In this document: positions 50,561-61,851 of the stretch, piece by piece
Layout of the letters: each line of letters opens with the position of its first letter
Numbering within the stretch: the stretch's first letter is position 1
NCBI RefSeq assembly: GCF_016863295.1
Contig: NZ_BOOP01000008.1
Coordinates: forward strand, 310,001-374,000
Direction: 5' to 3'
DNA: 64,000 nt
Origin: Planotetraspora phitsanulokensis
Lineage (GTDB): Bacteria > Actinomycetota > Actinomycetes > Streptosporangiales > Streptosporangiaceae
Notes under the pieces: generated by a model
Seen by the model: the letters and a program-made list of their open reading frames with translations, nothing else
Told to the model about the DNA's origin: nothing
The model's database searches: none
Program-made: the position numbers and the translations under genes

Positions 50561-53500
50561 GTGGCCTCGGGCCCCCACGAGCGCCGGCCTCAGCAGGATG
50601 CCGACGACGACGGCAGAGCACACGACGAGGGCCACACGGAGCCCCCTCCCACCCTTCATCACACGCCTCCGATCGTCTCCCCCTGGGCGATGCCCCCGTT
50701 CGGCGCTCCCGTGCCCGAGGACGCGGAGGAGCCGGAGGGCGCTGCGCCGCCGGAGAGCGCCCAGAATCTGTGGGCGCCGCAGCCCGAACCCTCTCCGGGG
50801 GACGGCGCGCAGGCCGCTGAGAGCAAGCGGGAGCCGCGAACCGGGCGCCGGCCCTACTCTTCGTCGTCCGGCCCCGCGCAGCCGCGCCACAGCCGTACAG
50901 GGGACCGCCGGTCCGGGGAGAACCCCCCTCCGCAGCCCGGCTCGCCCGGGTCCGCTCCGGCGGCCGGACCGTCACCCGACCCGTCCGCCCGGCCCGCTGC
51001 TCCGGCGGCCGGGCCGTTACCGGATCCGTTCGTCCGGCCCGCGGCATCGGCTGACCCCTCCGGTTCGACGGGTCCGGCGTCCGATCCCTCCGGCGTCCCC
51101 GGCTCCTCCGGCGTCTCCGGCTCAATCGGCTCAACTGGCTCAGAGGGTTCCGGAGGTCCTTCGGGTCCGGCGTCCGGTTCGGGCGCCCCCGCCGAGCCTC
51201 CCCGGCGGCGGTTGGTGGACGCCCCCGACAAGCTGGTGGCGTCCGGGCCGCCGCGAACGCCCCGGGCGAACATCCCCACCGAGGATCCCGACGCCGCCGC
51301 TCCCCGCCGCGGACGGCGCCTGCCCTACTCGTCGGCAGACGACCGCACTCTCGCGCACAGACCCCCGGCCCCCGGAACGGGAGACCCCGGTTCCCCCTCG
51401 TCCAGCGGCATCCGGCTGGGCCCGGAGATCCCCGCGGAGCCCGAAGCCGTGGCGTCGCCCGGCGATCCTCCCGTTCACCAGCCGGGTCTCGAACCTGCGT
51501 ACCAGCCTTTTCTCGAGCCCGTGCACCCGCCGGACCCCGGGCCCTCACAGGAGCCGGTCGAGCGGATCGGCCGCCCGCCGGGAGGGCGGCCGGCCCGCCC
51601 CGACGTGCTGGTGGCCATCGGCCCGCCGAGAACCGGAGACGGCAGGCGTCACCGGCGGCTCCGGCCGCGCCGCTTCGGGCCCGGCAGGCTGGTGTTCCCG
51701 ATCGTGGTGACGATCGTGCTGCTGGTGGCGGCAGGGCTCGGTGTGGCCGCGGTCAACTGGGCGAGGGCCCCGCAGGCCGCCGGACTGCGCCTCGCCGCCG
51801 GCGACGGCCAGTCGGGGGACGCCGCCTTCGCCGCGCCGGGCCTACCGGGCAACGGCTCCAGCCAGGTCCTCAACGCGATCGCCTCCGTGGGGTCGACCGT
51901 GGTGGCCGTGGGCAGCGACACCACGGGCACGCTGCCGCGACCCCTGTTCCTCGTGTCCACCGACGGCGGGCGCGACTGGGACCTGGGACGCGTCGCCGGC
52001 CCCGCGGGCTACGAGGCGGGCGCGGGAGCGGTCGGCCGGGTCGTGGGCGGCGGCGGCCGCTGGCTGGCGGTCGGTAACGACGTGTCGGGCTGGGCGGGCC
52101 AGGCGGCCCGCGGGATGTGGGTGTCAGTGGACGGCCGGGCATGGACGGCGGTGGACCCGGAGGGACTCGCCGCCTTCGGCAGTCAGGACCGGATCGCGGA
52201 CGTCGCCAGGACAGCCTCGGGGTTCGTCGCCGTGGGCGCGGCCGCGCTGAAGAACGGAACGATCGGTCCCGTGGCCTGGACGTCGCCCGACGGGCGGACC
52301 TGGACGCGGGCGGGCGAGATCGGCACGCCCGACAAGGTCCGGGGCATGCGCGCGGTCGTGGCCCGGGGCGATCAGGTCGTCGCCCTGGCCGATCCCGGCC
52401 CGGGCGACTCGGGTTCGGTGATCCTCCGGTCGGCCGACGGCGGCAGGACGTGGTCGCGGACCGCCTCGACCCTCGCCAGTGTGCAACCCGAGCCGGGGGC
52501 GCTCACGGCGGCCGGTAACGGGTACGTCCTCGTGCCGCTCCGGCAGCGATCGGCGGCGGGCGAGGTGACCGTGTACTGCTCGCCCGAAGGCGCCCGGTGG
52601 AGCGAGTGCGGCACCATCGGCGGGCTCGGCTCCGAGGGCACGGGAGTCCGCGGGCTCGCGTCGTCGTCGGCGGGCGTCGCGGCCGTCGTCGAGTCCGCCT
52701 GGGAGACGTACGCCGTCTACACCAGCGCCGACGGCCGCAAGTGGGCCAAGAAGGCGAATCTGGGGGAGATCCCGGGCACGCTGCGCGGGCTGACGATCAC
52801 CGACGCCGGCCTGGTCGTCGCGGGCGGGGACAAACGCGGCGCCGGCGACGTGGAGAACCTGCCGGTCCTCATGACGGCGGGGGACGGCAAGGACCCCCGG
52901 TCCGTGCCGCTGGGTTCCGTCGCCGGCCTCAGCCACCTGGCCAGGGACACCGCCGACGTCGCGGTCTCCGGCGGCGCGTTCGTGGCGGTCGGCTCGGCCA
53001 ACGGCGACGCCGCCATCTGGACGAGCGGGAACAACGGGGCCAACTGGACCGACGCCCGCCTCTCGGCGCTGCTCGGGGGGCCCGGCCGCCAGGCCCTCAA
53101 CAGCGTGGCGCACGGCTCGAAGGGCTGGCTGGCGGCCGGCAGCACGATGACCGATCCCGCGGTCACCCGGCCGCTGCTGGTGACGTCGTCCGACGGCAGG
53201 TCCTGGAAGGCGGGCCCGGCGCTGGAGGTCCCCGCGGGTCACTTCCTGGTCGCGCCGCGCCTGGTCGCGGCCGGTCCCAAGGGGTATGTCCTGGCCGGCG
53301 ACGACCGCAGCGCCACCGGTGTGGTGCCCGCGCTCTGGTTCAGCCCCGACCTCAAGCGGTTCACCCGGGTGCCGGCCTCGGGCATGCCGGCCGGGGGAGC
53401 GGGCGTGCGCCTGGCCGCGGTCACCGCCACGCCGTCCGGGTTCATGGCCGTCGGCGGGTCGGGCGGAGCCGATCTCGAGACCGGCGTCGCCTGGGTCTCC

Positions 53501-53983
53501 TCCGACGGGCTCCGATGGGCGCCGGCGAGCAGGGTGGTCCCCGACGACGCCCGCTCGGCCGGACTGCGGCAGGTGGTGGCGACCGGCTCCGGAGTCGTCG
53601 CGGTCGGCACAGCCGTCACCGATGAGGGCGTCCGCCCGTTCTCCGTGGTGTCGGCCGACAACGGCGCCCACTGGGAGTACGGCAGTCTGCCCGCCGACGA
53701 GACGGCCGTCGTGCTCGACCTCGTCGCGGCGGGCGGCGGCCTCGTCGCCGTCGGTTCGCACGGCCCGGCGGGCGAGGGCGACAGCGCCGCGTGGATCTCC
53801 GAGGACGGCCTCGCCTGGACCCGCCAGGCGCTCACCCAGGACGGCCTGGGCGGCGCCGGCACGCAGTGGCTGGGAACTGTGGCCGTGTCCGGGAGCCGGG
53901 TGCTGGCGATCGGCAGGTCCACGGGATACGCCGACGATCACCTCACCATCTGGCGCAGTTCGCTCACCGCAGGGAGTCGATGA
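50561..53983 (+). CDS. Very large membrane-anchored protein with sialidase/BNR-type repeats
   Basis: 1140 residues. Residues 1 to about 370 are cytoplasmic, disordered and rich in Pro, Ser, Gly and acidic residues. A single membrane helix is at about 377-398 ([20 protein letters not shown]). The extracytoplasmic remainder carries about twelve Asp-box-like repeats of the form S-x-D-G-x-x-W ([43 protein letters not shown]), so one or two beta-propellers. No sialidase catalytic residues are evident, so adhesion or scaffolding is more likely. GTG 50561 is preceded by GTAGGAGGTA. The 3' end overlaps the convergent NUDIX gene by 20 nt. Confidence 0.9.
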   Translation: MASGPHERRPQQDADDDGRAHDEGHTEPPPTLHHTPPIVSPWAMPPFGAPVPEDAEEPEGAAPPESAQNLWAPQPEPSPGDGAQAAESKREPRTGRRPYSSSSGPAQPRHSRTGDRRSGENPPPQPGSPGSAPAAGPSPDPSARPAAPAAGPLPDPFVRPAASADPSGSTGPASDPSGVPGSSGVSGSIGSTGSEGSGGPSGPASGSGAPAEPPRRRLVDAPDKLVASGPPRTPRANIPTEDPDAAAPRRGRRLPYSSADDRTLAHRPPAPGTGDPGSPSSSGIRLGPEIPAEPEAVASPGDPPVHQPGLEPAYQPFLEPVHPPDPGPSQEPVERIGRPPGGRPARPDVLVAIGPPRTGDGRRHRRLRPRRFGPGRLVFPIVVTIVLLVAAGLGVAAVNWARAPQAAGLRLAAGDGQSGDAAFAAPGLPGNGSSQVLNAIASVGSTVVAVGSDTTGTLPRPLFLVSTDGGRDWDLGRVAGPAGYEAGAGAVGRVVGGGGRWLAVGNDVSGWAGQAARGMWVSVDGRAWTAVDPEGLAAFGSQDRIADVARTASGFVAVGAAALKNGTIGPVAWTSPDGRTWTRAGEIGTPDKVRGMRAVVARGDQVVALADPGPGDSGSVILRSADGGRTWSRTASTLASVQPEPGALTAAGNGYVLVPLRQRSAAGEVTVYCSPEGARWSECGTIGGLGSEGTGVRGLASSSAGVAAVVESAWETYAVYTSADGRKWAKKANLGEIPGTLRGLTITDAGLVVAGGDKRGAGDVENLPVLMTAGDGKDPRSVPLGSVAGLSHLARDTADVAVSGGAFVAVGSANGDAAIWTSGNNGANWTDARLSALLGGPGRQALNSVAHGSKGWLAAGSTMTDPAVTRPLLVTSSDGRSWKAGPALEVPAGHFLVAPRLVAAGPKGYVLAGDDRSATGVVPALWFSPDLKRFTRVPASGMPAGGAGVRLAAVTATPSGFMAVGGSGGADLETGVAWVSSDGLRWAPASRVVPDDARSAGLRQVVATGSGVVAVGTAVTDEGVRPFSVVSADNGAHWEYGSLPADETAVVLDLVAAGGGLVAVGSHGPAGEGDSAAWISEDGLAWTRQALTQDGLGGAGTQWLGTVAVSGSRVLAIGRSTGYADDHLTIWRSSLTAGSR

Positions 53984-54368
53984 CCCCCCACTCGGCCAAC
54001 GCGGCGGCGAGGCCGTCGGTCAGCGGGAGCCGTACGAGCTCGGAGGGGCGGCACCAGCGGGCGTCGGCGGCGTCGTCTCCGGCGACGAGCCGGCCGTCCG
54101 GGGCACAGGTCGCCAGGTAGTCGTGGATCTCGTAGGTGACGCCCTCGGGGCCCGGACGCTCGACGGTGCCGGCCAGCGGGCCCGCGGTCACGTCCAGCCC
54201 GGTCTCCTCCAGGAGTTCGCGGCGCAACGCCTGCGCGTCGGTCTCTCCGGGCTCGACCCGCCCTCCCGGCAGCGACCACAGTCCCCGCCCCGGAGGGCGG
54301 CCCCTGCGCACCAGCAGCAGCCTGCCGTCGTCCACCACGATCGCTCCCACACATCTGACACGGCGCAC
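53964..54368 (-). CDS. NUDIX hydrolase
   Basis: 134 residues. The Nudix box is complete ([20 protein letters not shown] followed by TGL, fitting GX5EX7REUXEEXGU), preceded by [20 protein letters not shown]. It hydrolyses nucleoside-diphosphate-linked compounds, possibly oxidised nucleotides as MutT does, but specificity cannot be read from the sequence. It is divergent from the DUF6758 gene. The start ([20 protein letters not shown]) matches the fold's first strand. Confidence 0.93.
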   Translation of the reverse strand: MRRVRCVGAIVVDDGRLLLVRRGRPPGRGLWSLPGGRVEPGETDAQALRRELLEETGLDVTAGPLAGTVERPGPEGVTYEIHDYLATCAPDGRLVAGDDAADARWCRPSELVRLPLTDGLAAALAEWGVIDSLR

Positions 54369-54441
54369 AAGACCAAGATTACGGCTGGATAACAGGAAGA
54401 CTCTTGACGCGAGCGCTCACTCGGCAGCACCGTGAGTAGTT

Positions 54442-55086
54442 GTGAGAACCGCGCCTACCTGTCCGCGGTGTTTCGGGCCGCTTCACGAGCCGAACGTCTG
54501 GTCGAGCTCCTGGCGTTGCGGTGCCCACGGCGACGTTCTGCCCTACCAGCCTCCCCGCCGCCCCTCCCAGGCCGCCCTCGAGGCGCTGCGCGGGGCCTCC
54601 CGGGTCCCGGTCTGGCTTCCGTGGCCGTTGCCGCCCGGCTGGCTGGTGACCGGGTTCGCAGAGGTGGGCGACGACCGCAGCGGGGTCAGGGCGAGCGTCG
54701 TCGCTCTCTCGGGACCCTCGATCACCCCGGGCCCCGCCGACATGCTCGTGGTCGCCGAGGAGCCTGGGGTCGGTCTCGGCGCCGCCTACGCCGGGCTCCC
54801 GGGATCGGATCCCGGCGCCGGGTTCGACGCGGGACCGCCGCACGTGAAGATCGACGCCCGTGGTCATCCGACCGCTCTGTGGTGTGCGGGAGGGGTGCCG
54901 GAGGACCGGGCGGCCTACGTCGGCGAGGCCCTCGGCAACTGGTTGTGGACGATCGCCTGGCCGGCGGAGGCCGGCTGCTTCATCGCCCTGGCCGGCCTCT
55001 CCCTGCGCGATCTACGCGATCATGACCAGGCCCTGGATCTTCCGTTCGGCGCCTTCTCACCCCGGCTGGACAACGACGTCCAGTAA
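54442..55086 (+). CDS. DUF6758-like protein with N-terminal zinc-ribbon-like Cys
   Basis: 214 residues. The N-terminus has TCPRCFGPLHEP and SWRCGAHGD, a possible three- or four-ligand zinc ribbon. A domain typical of the actinobacterial DUF6758 family follows (VPVWLPWPLPPGWLVTGFA, GPADMLVVAEEPGVGLGAAYAG cut short here, PHVKIDARGHPTALW, FIALAGLSLRDLRDHD). No function is known. Its position next to a metallo-beta-lactamase-fold gene and a RecB-like nuclease is conserved in relatives. The start GTG 54442 gives the Cys motif at residue 7. Confidence 0.85.
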   Translation: MRTAPTCPRCFGPLHEPNVWSSSWRCGAHGDVLPYQPPRRPSQAALEALRGASRVPVWLPWPLPPGWLVTGFAEVGDDRSGVRASVVALSGPSITPGPADMLVVAEEPGVGLGAAYAGLPGSDPGAGFDAGPPHVKIDARGHPTALWCAGGVPEDRAAYVGEALGNWLWTIAWPAEAGCFIALAGLSLRDLRDHDQALDLPFGAFSPRLDNDVQ

Positions 55087-55111
55087 GGCGGGCACGATCA
55101 GTTGGGGATAG

Positions 55112-55117
55112 TAAGGT
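55112..55117 (+). promoter_or_regulatory. -10 hexamer of the MBL-fold gene
   Basis: TAAGGT with an 8-nt spacer to GTG 55126, probably leaderless. Confidence 0.45.
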
Positions 55118-55125
55118 TCTGAGCC

Positions 55126-55836
55126 GTGACAGCGCGTATCGAACGAGTGGTGACTTCGGGCGTCGTCGAGATCGAGGACGTCGAGCACAAGGTCGAGAAC
55201 AACACCTGGATCGTGGGCGACGACGACGAGGTGATCGTCATCGACCCCGCGCGCGACCCGGAGAAGATCCTGGAGACGGTGGGCGACCGTGAGGTCCTCG
55301 CCGTCATCTGCACCCACGGCCTGCCCGACCACGTCGGCGCCGCGATCGAGGTCGCCGCACGCGACGAGGCGGTGATCGCCGTGCACGCCAGGGACAAGCG
55401 CCTGTGGCGGCAGACGTGGGAGGACACCTGGCCCGACATCGAGATGGAGGACGAGGGCCTGTTCGCCGTCGCCGACGTCGAGCTCGAGGTCCTGGCCACG
55501 CCCGGGGTGACGCCCGGCGGCGTGTCCCTCTACTGCGAGGAGCTCGACGCGGTGTTCACCGGCAAGACGCTCCAGCTGGACGGCCCGGGCAAGCTGGCGG
55601 GCGAGTATCCCGCCCTCAGCGACCAGCTCACCTCTATCGGCGAGCGGCTGTTCACGCTCCCGCACGCGACCCGGGTGCTCCCCGCGCATGGCGAGGAGAG
55701 CAGCATCGGCGACCTCGAGCCGCAGTTCGACAGGTGGCTGTCCGGCTCGCTGACCTCGGAGGACCACGTCGCGGAGCCGCCGCCTCTCGTGGACGGCACC
55801 AGGGCCTCCGGCGTCAGGCTCGACCTCGACGAGTAG
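55126..55836 (+). CDS. Metallo-beta-lactamase-fold protein lacking most zinc ligands
   Basis: 236 residues with the full MBL fold (NNTWIVGDDDEVIVIDPA at the start). The HxHxDH motif reads HGLPDH, so the second His is Leu. The His of TPGHTPG is Val (TPGVTPGG). The bridging Asp of FTGDT is Lys (FTGKT). Only the last His (PAHGEE) and the DH are kept. It can hardly bind two zinc ions, so it may be a non-catalytic or altered member of the glyoxalase-II-like group. Homologues at this locus in other actinobacteria usually keep the ligands. It precedes the RecB-like gene by 6 nt. Confidence 0.9.
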   Translation: MTARIERVVTSGVVEIEDVEHKVENNTWIVGDDDEVIVIDPARDPEKILETVGDREVLAVICTHGLPDHVGAAIEVAARDEAVIAVHARDKRLWRQTWEDTWPDIEMEDEGLFAVADVELEVLATPGVTPGGVSLYCEELDAVFTGKTLQLDGPGKLAGEYPALSDQLTSIGERLFTLPHATRVLPAHGEESSIGDLEPQFDRWLSGSLTSEDHVAEPPPLVDGTRASGVRLDLDE

Positions 55837-55842
55837 CGGATC

Positions 55843-56826
55843 ATGGAGCAGCTCGGCCTCGACGGAATGCCGAGGCGGCTCTACACGTGCACGCCGTCCC
55901 GCCTGAACTCGTGGCTCGACTGCGGCCGCCGGTACCGCTTCACGTACCTCGACCGCCCGGCGCCGCAGAAGGGCCCGCCGTGGGCGCACAACAGCGTCGG
56001 CGCGTCCGTTCACAACGCCCTGGCCGCGTGGTGGCGCGAGCCGTACGAGCGGCGGACGCCGATGATGGCGGCCATCCTCGTGACGAACGGGTGGATCACC
56101 GAGGGCTTCCGCGACGAGGAGCAGTCGGCGTCATGGCGTGACCGGGCACGCGAAATGGTGTCCGGATACGTCAGGACGCTCGATCCCTCGGACGACCCGG
56201 TCGGCGTCGAGCGCACGGTGGCTACGCGCACGGCCGTGATCGCGGTGTCGGGACGGGTGGACCGTCTCGACCGGCGGGGCGACGAGCTCGTGGTGGTCGA
56301 CTACAAGACCGGCCGCCGTCCCCTGGACGCCGACGACGCCAGGTCCTCGATCGCCCTGGCCATCTACGCCGTCGCGTCGTCGCGCATGATGCACCGCACG
56401 TGCCGGCGTGTGGAGCTCCACCACCTGCCCACCGGCGCTGTGGCCGAGTGGGAGCACACCGACGAGTCGCTCGCCCGCCACCTCCGCCGGGCGGAGGAGA
56501 TCGCCATGGAGGCGTCGGCCGCCGATGAGGCCTACCGGGCCTGGGCGGGCCGCAGCGGTGGGGAGCGGAAGCGGACGGGGCCGGGTCGCACGGGCTCGGG
56601 TCAAGCGGGCTCGGCTCAGGCGGGCGGTGCGGGTGCGGAGGTTCCGCCCGAGATCGACGAGCTGTTCCGGCCGAACCCCGGCCCGATCTGCTCGTGGTGC
56701 GACTTCCGCCGGCACTGTCCGGAGGGCCGGGCCGCGTCTCCCGACCGCCTTCCGTGGGACGCGCTCGCCGTCGACTCGGGCGCGGACGCCGCGACGACGA
56801 CCACGACCACGACCACGGCCTCCTAG
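55843..56826 (+). CDS. RecB-like PD-(D/E)XK nuclease with Fe-S cluster motif
   Basis: 327 residues. The nuclease core has GRVDRLDRRGDELVVVDYKT with the catalytic Asp and D-x-K pair. One Cys lies near the N-terminus (NSWLDCGRRYRF) and three near the C-terminus (ICSWCDFRRHCPEG), the AddB/Cas4-type arrangement for a [4Fe-4S] cluster. It is a stand-alone exonuclease-type protein without helicase domain. A Gly/Ala-rich insert (about 240-265) and a terminal run of eight Thr are low complexity. It overlaps the convergent DUF2236 gene by 4 nt. Confidence 0.92.
   Translation: MEQLGLDGMPRRLYTCTPSRLNSWLDCGRRYRFTYLDRPAPQKGPPWAHNSVGASVHNALAAWWREPYERRTPMMAAILVTNGWITEGFRDEEQSASWRDRAREMVSGYVRTLDPSDDPVGVERTVATRTAVIAVSGRVDRLDRRGDELVVVDYKTGRRPLDADDARSSIALAIYAVASSRMMHRTCRRVELHHLPTGAVAEWEHTDESLARHLRRAEEIAMEASAADEAYRAWAGRSGGERKRTGPGRTGSGQAGSAQAGGAGAEVPPEIDELFRPNPGPICSWCDFRRHCPEGRAASPDRLPWDALAVDSGADAATTTTTTTTAS
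56794..56817. repeat. ACG/ACC microsatellite encoding eight Thr
   Basis: Eight consecutive Thr codons (ACG and ACC) immediately before the last two residues of the RecB-like protein. Slippage would change its C-terminus. Confidence 0.9.
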
Positions 56827-57743
56827 GAGTCCTGGGCGACGATCCGCCCGGGCCTCCTGCGCGGATCGACCAGCCCGCGGAGTCCCTTACTCACGTCGTA
56901 TCCGGCCGCGGCCAGCCGCTCTCGCGACCCCTGCAACATCTCCCGCGTCGAGGGGGTGAACGCGCGCTGGTGCACGAACTCCGGCAGCGAGTTCGTCACC
57001 GTGCGGAAGGCTCTCAGCGCGGCCGTGACGGCGCCCTGCGGCACCTCGGGCAGCACGCCGTACATCCGGCGCGCCCAGTCGGGCAGCGTGTAGTAGCACA
57101 GCGCACCGAAGGGGAAGTACACGGGCTTGCCGGGGGCGAGGAAGCGCAGATCGTGCGGCAGGCGTGGCCACAGCAGGAACCGCACCGCCGCCACCGCCTC
57201 GGGGATGGCCTTCAAACGGGGCTGCATCTCGGCGAAGTAGGCGTCCATCTCGGCGACCGAGCCCGGCACGTCCTCCGGGTGAAGCCCCACATAGGCCGCG
57301 CTCCGCCGCTGCTCGGCCAGGTAGCGGTCGGCCACGCCGTCGGAGATCGGCGCGCCGGCCCGGCGGACGATCTCCAGGTAGGACGTCACCTCGGCGCAGT
57401 GGACCCACAGGAGCAGCTCGGGATCGTCGACGCGGTGCCGCCGTCCGGTCTCCGGGTCGTCGATGCGCAGTGCGCGGTGGATGCCCCGCACGCGGCGGCC
57501 GATCTCCTCGGCCTCCTCAGGGCTGCCGTAGGTCACCCGGCCGACGAAGTCCGCGGTACGGCGCAGCCGCCCGAACGGGTCCTCCTGGAAGTTGGAGTTC
57601 TGCCAGACCCCGCGCATGGCCAGGGGGTGGAGCGCCTGCAACATCAGTCCGCGGACGCCGCCCACCCACATGGACCTGTCGATGTGCACCCGCCACGTGG
57701 CTGATTCCGGTGGCTGCGCCGTGGGTGCGCCGATCGTCGCCAT
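56823..57743 (-). CDS. DUF2236 / MpaB-like oxygenase-family protein
   Basis: 306 residues, all-helical. It shows the family's N-terminal block (SMWVGGVRGLMLQALHPLAM), RLRRTADFVGRVTYG, the conserved acid/His WVHCAEVTSYL and the later YFPFGALCYYTLPDWARRM. Members include the rubber oxygenase Lcp and mycophenolic-acid MpaB, which bind b-type heme through conserved His residues. Here the His of LHPLAM and VHCAEV are candidates. The substrate is unknown. It lies 13 nt downstream of the alpha/beta-hydrolase gene and probably shares its transcript. Confidence 0.9.
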   Translation of the reverse strand: MATIGAPTAQPPESATWRVHIDRSMWVGGVRGLMLQALHPLAMRGVWQNSNFQEDPFGRLRRTADFVGRVTYGSPEEAEEIGRRVRGIHRALRIDDPETGRRHRVDDPELLLWVHCAEVTSYLEIVRRAGAPISDGVADRYLAEQRRSAAYVGLHPEDVPGSVAEMDAYFAEMQPRLKAIPEAVAAVRFLLWPRLPHDLRFLAPGKPVYFPFGALCYYTLPDWARRMYGVLPEVPQGAVTAALRAFRTVTNSLPEFVHQRAFTPSTREMLQGSRERLAAAGYDVSKGLRGLVDPRRRPGRIVAQDS

Positions 57744-57756
57744 GCTGCTCGCGCCT

Positions 57757-58635
57757 TCAGCCGTACTGGAGCAGCCGGCTCTCCGCGGCGTTCCAGAACC
57801 TGGTCAGGGCGGCGGCGGTGGTCTCCGGCGCCTCGACGGCGGGTGAGTGGACGGAACCCGGGACGACCACGCAGTCGGCCTCCAGCCGGTTGGCCATCTC
57901 GGCCTGCAGGAGGGGCGGCCATCCGTCGTCGTGCTCGCCGTACAGGACCAGGATGTCGATGCCGCTGCGGGCCAGCTCACCCACGCGGTCGGGGGCGTTC
58001 AGCACCTCGTCGGCCATCGCCAGCAGGCCGGTGGGAGAGTTGGACAGCAGGCGCTTGCGGAGGAAGGCCACGATGTCGTCCGGCACGCCCGCGCGCAGCG
58101 CGTCCGGTTCCATCCGGTTGGCCCACATGTAGTCCACACCGTGCTCGGGCAGTTCCGCCAGCATCATCCGCCCCGCCTGTTCGCGCGGGCCGATGATCCC
58201 CGCGGGACCCGAGCTCATCAGCGTGAACGAGGCCAGCTGCGTCGTGCCGTTCAGGACCGTCTCACGGGCCACCAGGCCGCCGAACGAGTGGCCGAGGAGG
58301 TGGACGGGCTCACCCGATCCCACGACCGCGGCGATCGCGTCGACGTCGGCGCCCAGCGACGCGCAGGTGTACGCCTGGGGGTCGTCGGGCCCGGGAGTCT
58401 CGAACTGCCCGCGCATGTCGACCGCGATCACCCGGCGGCCGGCCTGGGCCAGCGTCTGGAGGACCGCGATGAAGTCCTCCTTGCTCCCGGTGTATCCGGG
58501 AACCAGAAGCGCCGGCCACCGCTCCGCGACGCCGCTCACCGGCAGCGCCTCGAGGGCGGTGAACGCACCCAGCTCGGTCTCGATCTGCAGGACGGAGACT
58601 CCCGGCGGCAGCGTCAGGAACCGTGGCGTGCTCAC
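57757..58635 (-). CDS. Alpha/beta hydrolase
   Basis: 292 residues. The nucleophile elbow is GHSFGG (Ser near residue 117). The oxyanion-hole region is VPGYTGSKEDF. The acid is in LYGEHDDGW and the His in VPGSVHSPAVEAPE. It has a cap domain of about 70 residues. Family members hydrolyse esters, epoxides or C-C bonds; nothing here fixes the substrate. Proximity to the DUF2236 gene suggests a two-gene operon that could oxidise and then hydrolyse a hydrophobic compound (inference). Confidence 0.92.
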   Translation of the reverse strand: MSTPRFLTLPPGVSVLQIETELGAFTALEALPVSGVAERWPALLVPGYTGSKEDFIAVLQTLAQAGRRVIAVDMRGQFETPGPDDPQAYTCASLGADVDAIAAVVGSGEPVHLLGHSFGGLVARETVLNGTTQLASFTLMSSGPAGIIGPREQAGRMMLAELPEHGVDYMWANRMEPDALRAGVPDDIVAFLRKRLLSNSPTGLLAMADEVLNAPDRVGELARSGIDILVLYGEHDDGWPPLLQAEMANRLEADCVVVPGSVHSPAVEAPETTAAALTRFWNAAESRLLQYG

Positions 58636-58857
58636 GATGTCTCCTCCGCCCCGCCGAGGAGCCGCGGAACCGATGGGCGGGACGGCTCACCCGCGGGGGA
58701 CCGGCTGTTGTTCCTGTCGGCTGCTTCGCTCACGTGGCATCACGATACCGAGCGAAACTCGTCGCGACACTGCCGAAAAACTTATGCAGGTTACGGCTGG
58801 TCATCGCACACGCCTCATGCCGAAGTCCATACCCACTGGGACGGGGCCGTCCCGCGA
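58636..58857. other. Intergenic region between the DEAD helicase 3' end and the hydrolase
   Basis: No gene is supported in these 222 nt. The stretch around 58740-58805 is less GC-rich than the flanks and could hold the promoter of the alpha/beta-hydrolase gene. No clear -10/-35 pair or terminator hairpin was identified. Confidence 0.5.
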
Positions 58858-60804
<1,947 letters not shown>

Positions 60805-60811
60805 TGTGGCC

Positions 60812-60817
60812 TGCCTA
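60812..60817 (-). promoter_or_regulatory. -10-like hexamer of the DEAD helicase gene
   Basis: TAGGCA on the minus strand, 7 nt before CTG 60804. It matches the leaderless spacing seen elsewhere but with A in place of the final T. Confidence 0.4.
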
Positions 60818-60933
60818 AATCAGTGCGAAGGCGGCCTCCTGGCCATCCAGCCGGCAGATCTTTCCCGGTCCGGGTTCTCGTGGATCACGCCTTCGTCGTG
60901 ATGAGCGACCGCCACATCCAATTACTGGGGGTC

Positions 60934-60950
60934 CCGGGGCCAGACCCCGG
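60934..60950. terminator. GC hairpin in the helicase/ferritin-like intergenic region
   Basis: CCGGGG (60934-60939) pairs with CCCCGG (60945-60950) around CCAGA. An alternative fold pairs GGGGTC with GACCCC. It may be a leader structure or a transcription block; its role is not clear. Confidence 0.4.
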
Positions 60951-61098
60951 ATCAACATAGTGCGGTCGCACTTTTCACAGAGCAGTCTACTCGATACCAC
61001 AACGGGGAACCGATTTCTGTTTCTTCCGACCAATCGTCTCCATCGCACCAGTGAGGTGGAGGTGTCCGATGGGCTGATGGGACGTGACCTTGGCCACG

Positions 61099-61104
61099 TA
61101 CGCT
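61099..61104 (+). promoter_or_regulatory. -10 hexamer of the ferritin-like gene
   Basis: TACGCT with a 6-nt spacer to ATG 61111, leaderless. Confidence 0.5.
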
Positions 61105-61110
61105 TCACCC

Positions 61111-61782
61111 ATGACTGAATCCTCTCCCGGCCTCTCCTCCGGTGTCGTGGACCTTCTGGGCATGCTCGCGTACGCCGAGCTGACCGCGTTCCTCAAGCTG
61201 GCGGAGGACGCCGCCCTGCTGGCTCCGACCCTGAACGACAGGGCCGCGCTGGGCGACGTCGCGGCGACCGAGTACGGCCACTTCCGGGTGTTGCGCGACA
61301 AGTTGTCGTCGCTCGGGGTGGACCCGGAGGAGGCGATGGACCCGTTCGTGGACGCGATCGACGCCTGGCACGCGCAGACCAGGCCGAAGGACTGGCACGA
61401 GGCGTTGGTGAAGGCCTACGTCGGCACGGGCATCGCGGGGGACTTCTACCGCGAGGCCGCCCGCCACTCGGAGGAGCCCATCCGCCGGCTCGTCGACGAC
61501 GTCCTGACCGACGAGGGCCGATCCGAGTTCGCGGTCGAGCGTGTGCGGGCGGCGATCGAGGCCGACCCCCGGTTGAGCGGCCGGCTGGCCCTGTGGGCCC
61601 GGCGCATGGTGGGAGAGGCGCTGAGCCAGGGGCAGCGGCTCGCCGCGGCGCGTCCCGAGCTGGCCGCGATGCTGGTGGGCGAGGAGGGGGAGGACCTCGC
61701 GGAGATCGGCAGGCTGTTCGCCCGGCTGACCGAGGAGCACGGCAGGCGCATGGCGGCGGTCGGCCTCACCACGAGCGGCTAA
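61111..61782 (+). CDS. Ferritin-like fold protein (MiaE-like four-helix bundle)
   Basis: 223 residues, almost entirely helical. Carboxylate/His pairs expected for a di-iron centre are visible in LAYAELTAFLKLAEDA, ATEYGHFRVLRDKL, DFYREAARHSEE and FARLTEEHGRRM. This family sits beside a DEAD-box helicase in many actinobacteria and is related to the tRNA hydroxylase MiaE and other ferritin-like proteins. Whether it modifies RNA is unknown, though the helicase neighbour makes that attractive. The start ATG 61111 fits the leaderless promoter. Confidence 0.88.
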   Translation: MTESSPGLSSGVVDLLGMLAYAELTAFLKLAEDAALLAPTLNDRAALGDVAATEYGHFRVLRDKLSSLGVDPEEAMDPFVDAIDAWHAQTRPKDWHEALVKAYVGTGIAGDFYREAARHSEEPIRRLVDDVLTDEGRSEFAVERVRAAIEADPRLSGRLALWARRMVGEALSQGQRLAAARPELAAMLVGEEGEDLAEIGRLFARLTEEHGRRMAAVGLTTSG

Positions 61783-61789
61783 GCGTTAG

Positions 61790-61818
61790 TTGACACTTAC
61801 GAAAGCGACGGCTAACTT
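61790..61818 (+). promoter_or_regulatory. Consensus-like promoter of the VOC-ArsR operon
   Basis: -35 TTGACA (61790-61795), 17-nt spacer, -10 TAACTT (61813-61818). GTTAG (61785-61789) and CTAAC (61812-61816) are inverted around the promoter and could be half-sites of the ArsR-type repressor encoded downstream. Confidence 0.65.
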
Positions 61819-61851
61819 TTCTGGAGACAGTTCCAGGAAAGGAGCACGACC

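Larger units (their letters stand above)
60805..61110. other. Divergent intergenic region between DEAD helicase and ferritin-like gene
   Basis: These 306 nt contain no supported gene; a 97-codon frame on the minus strand lacks coding character. Seen here are the two promoters at the edges and a 6-bp GC hairpin at 60934-60950. The middle (60980-61060) is relatively AT-rich and may bind regulators. Confidence 0.55.

Noticed and set aside
50523-51548. 341-codon open frame on the minus strand opposite the 1140-aa protein gene
   Set aside because: Arg/Pro-rich without domain; mirrors the Pro/Ser-rich coding strand.
55126-55836. MBL-fold gene considered a pseudogene
   Set aside because: No frameshift or stop, normal length and conserved core; the changes are confined to metal ligands.
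60815-61108. 97-codon minus-strand frame in the helicase/ferritin-like intergenic region
   Set aside because: No ribosome-binding site, no similarity and irregular codon use; it covers promoter DNA.
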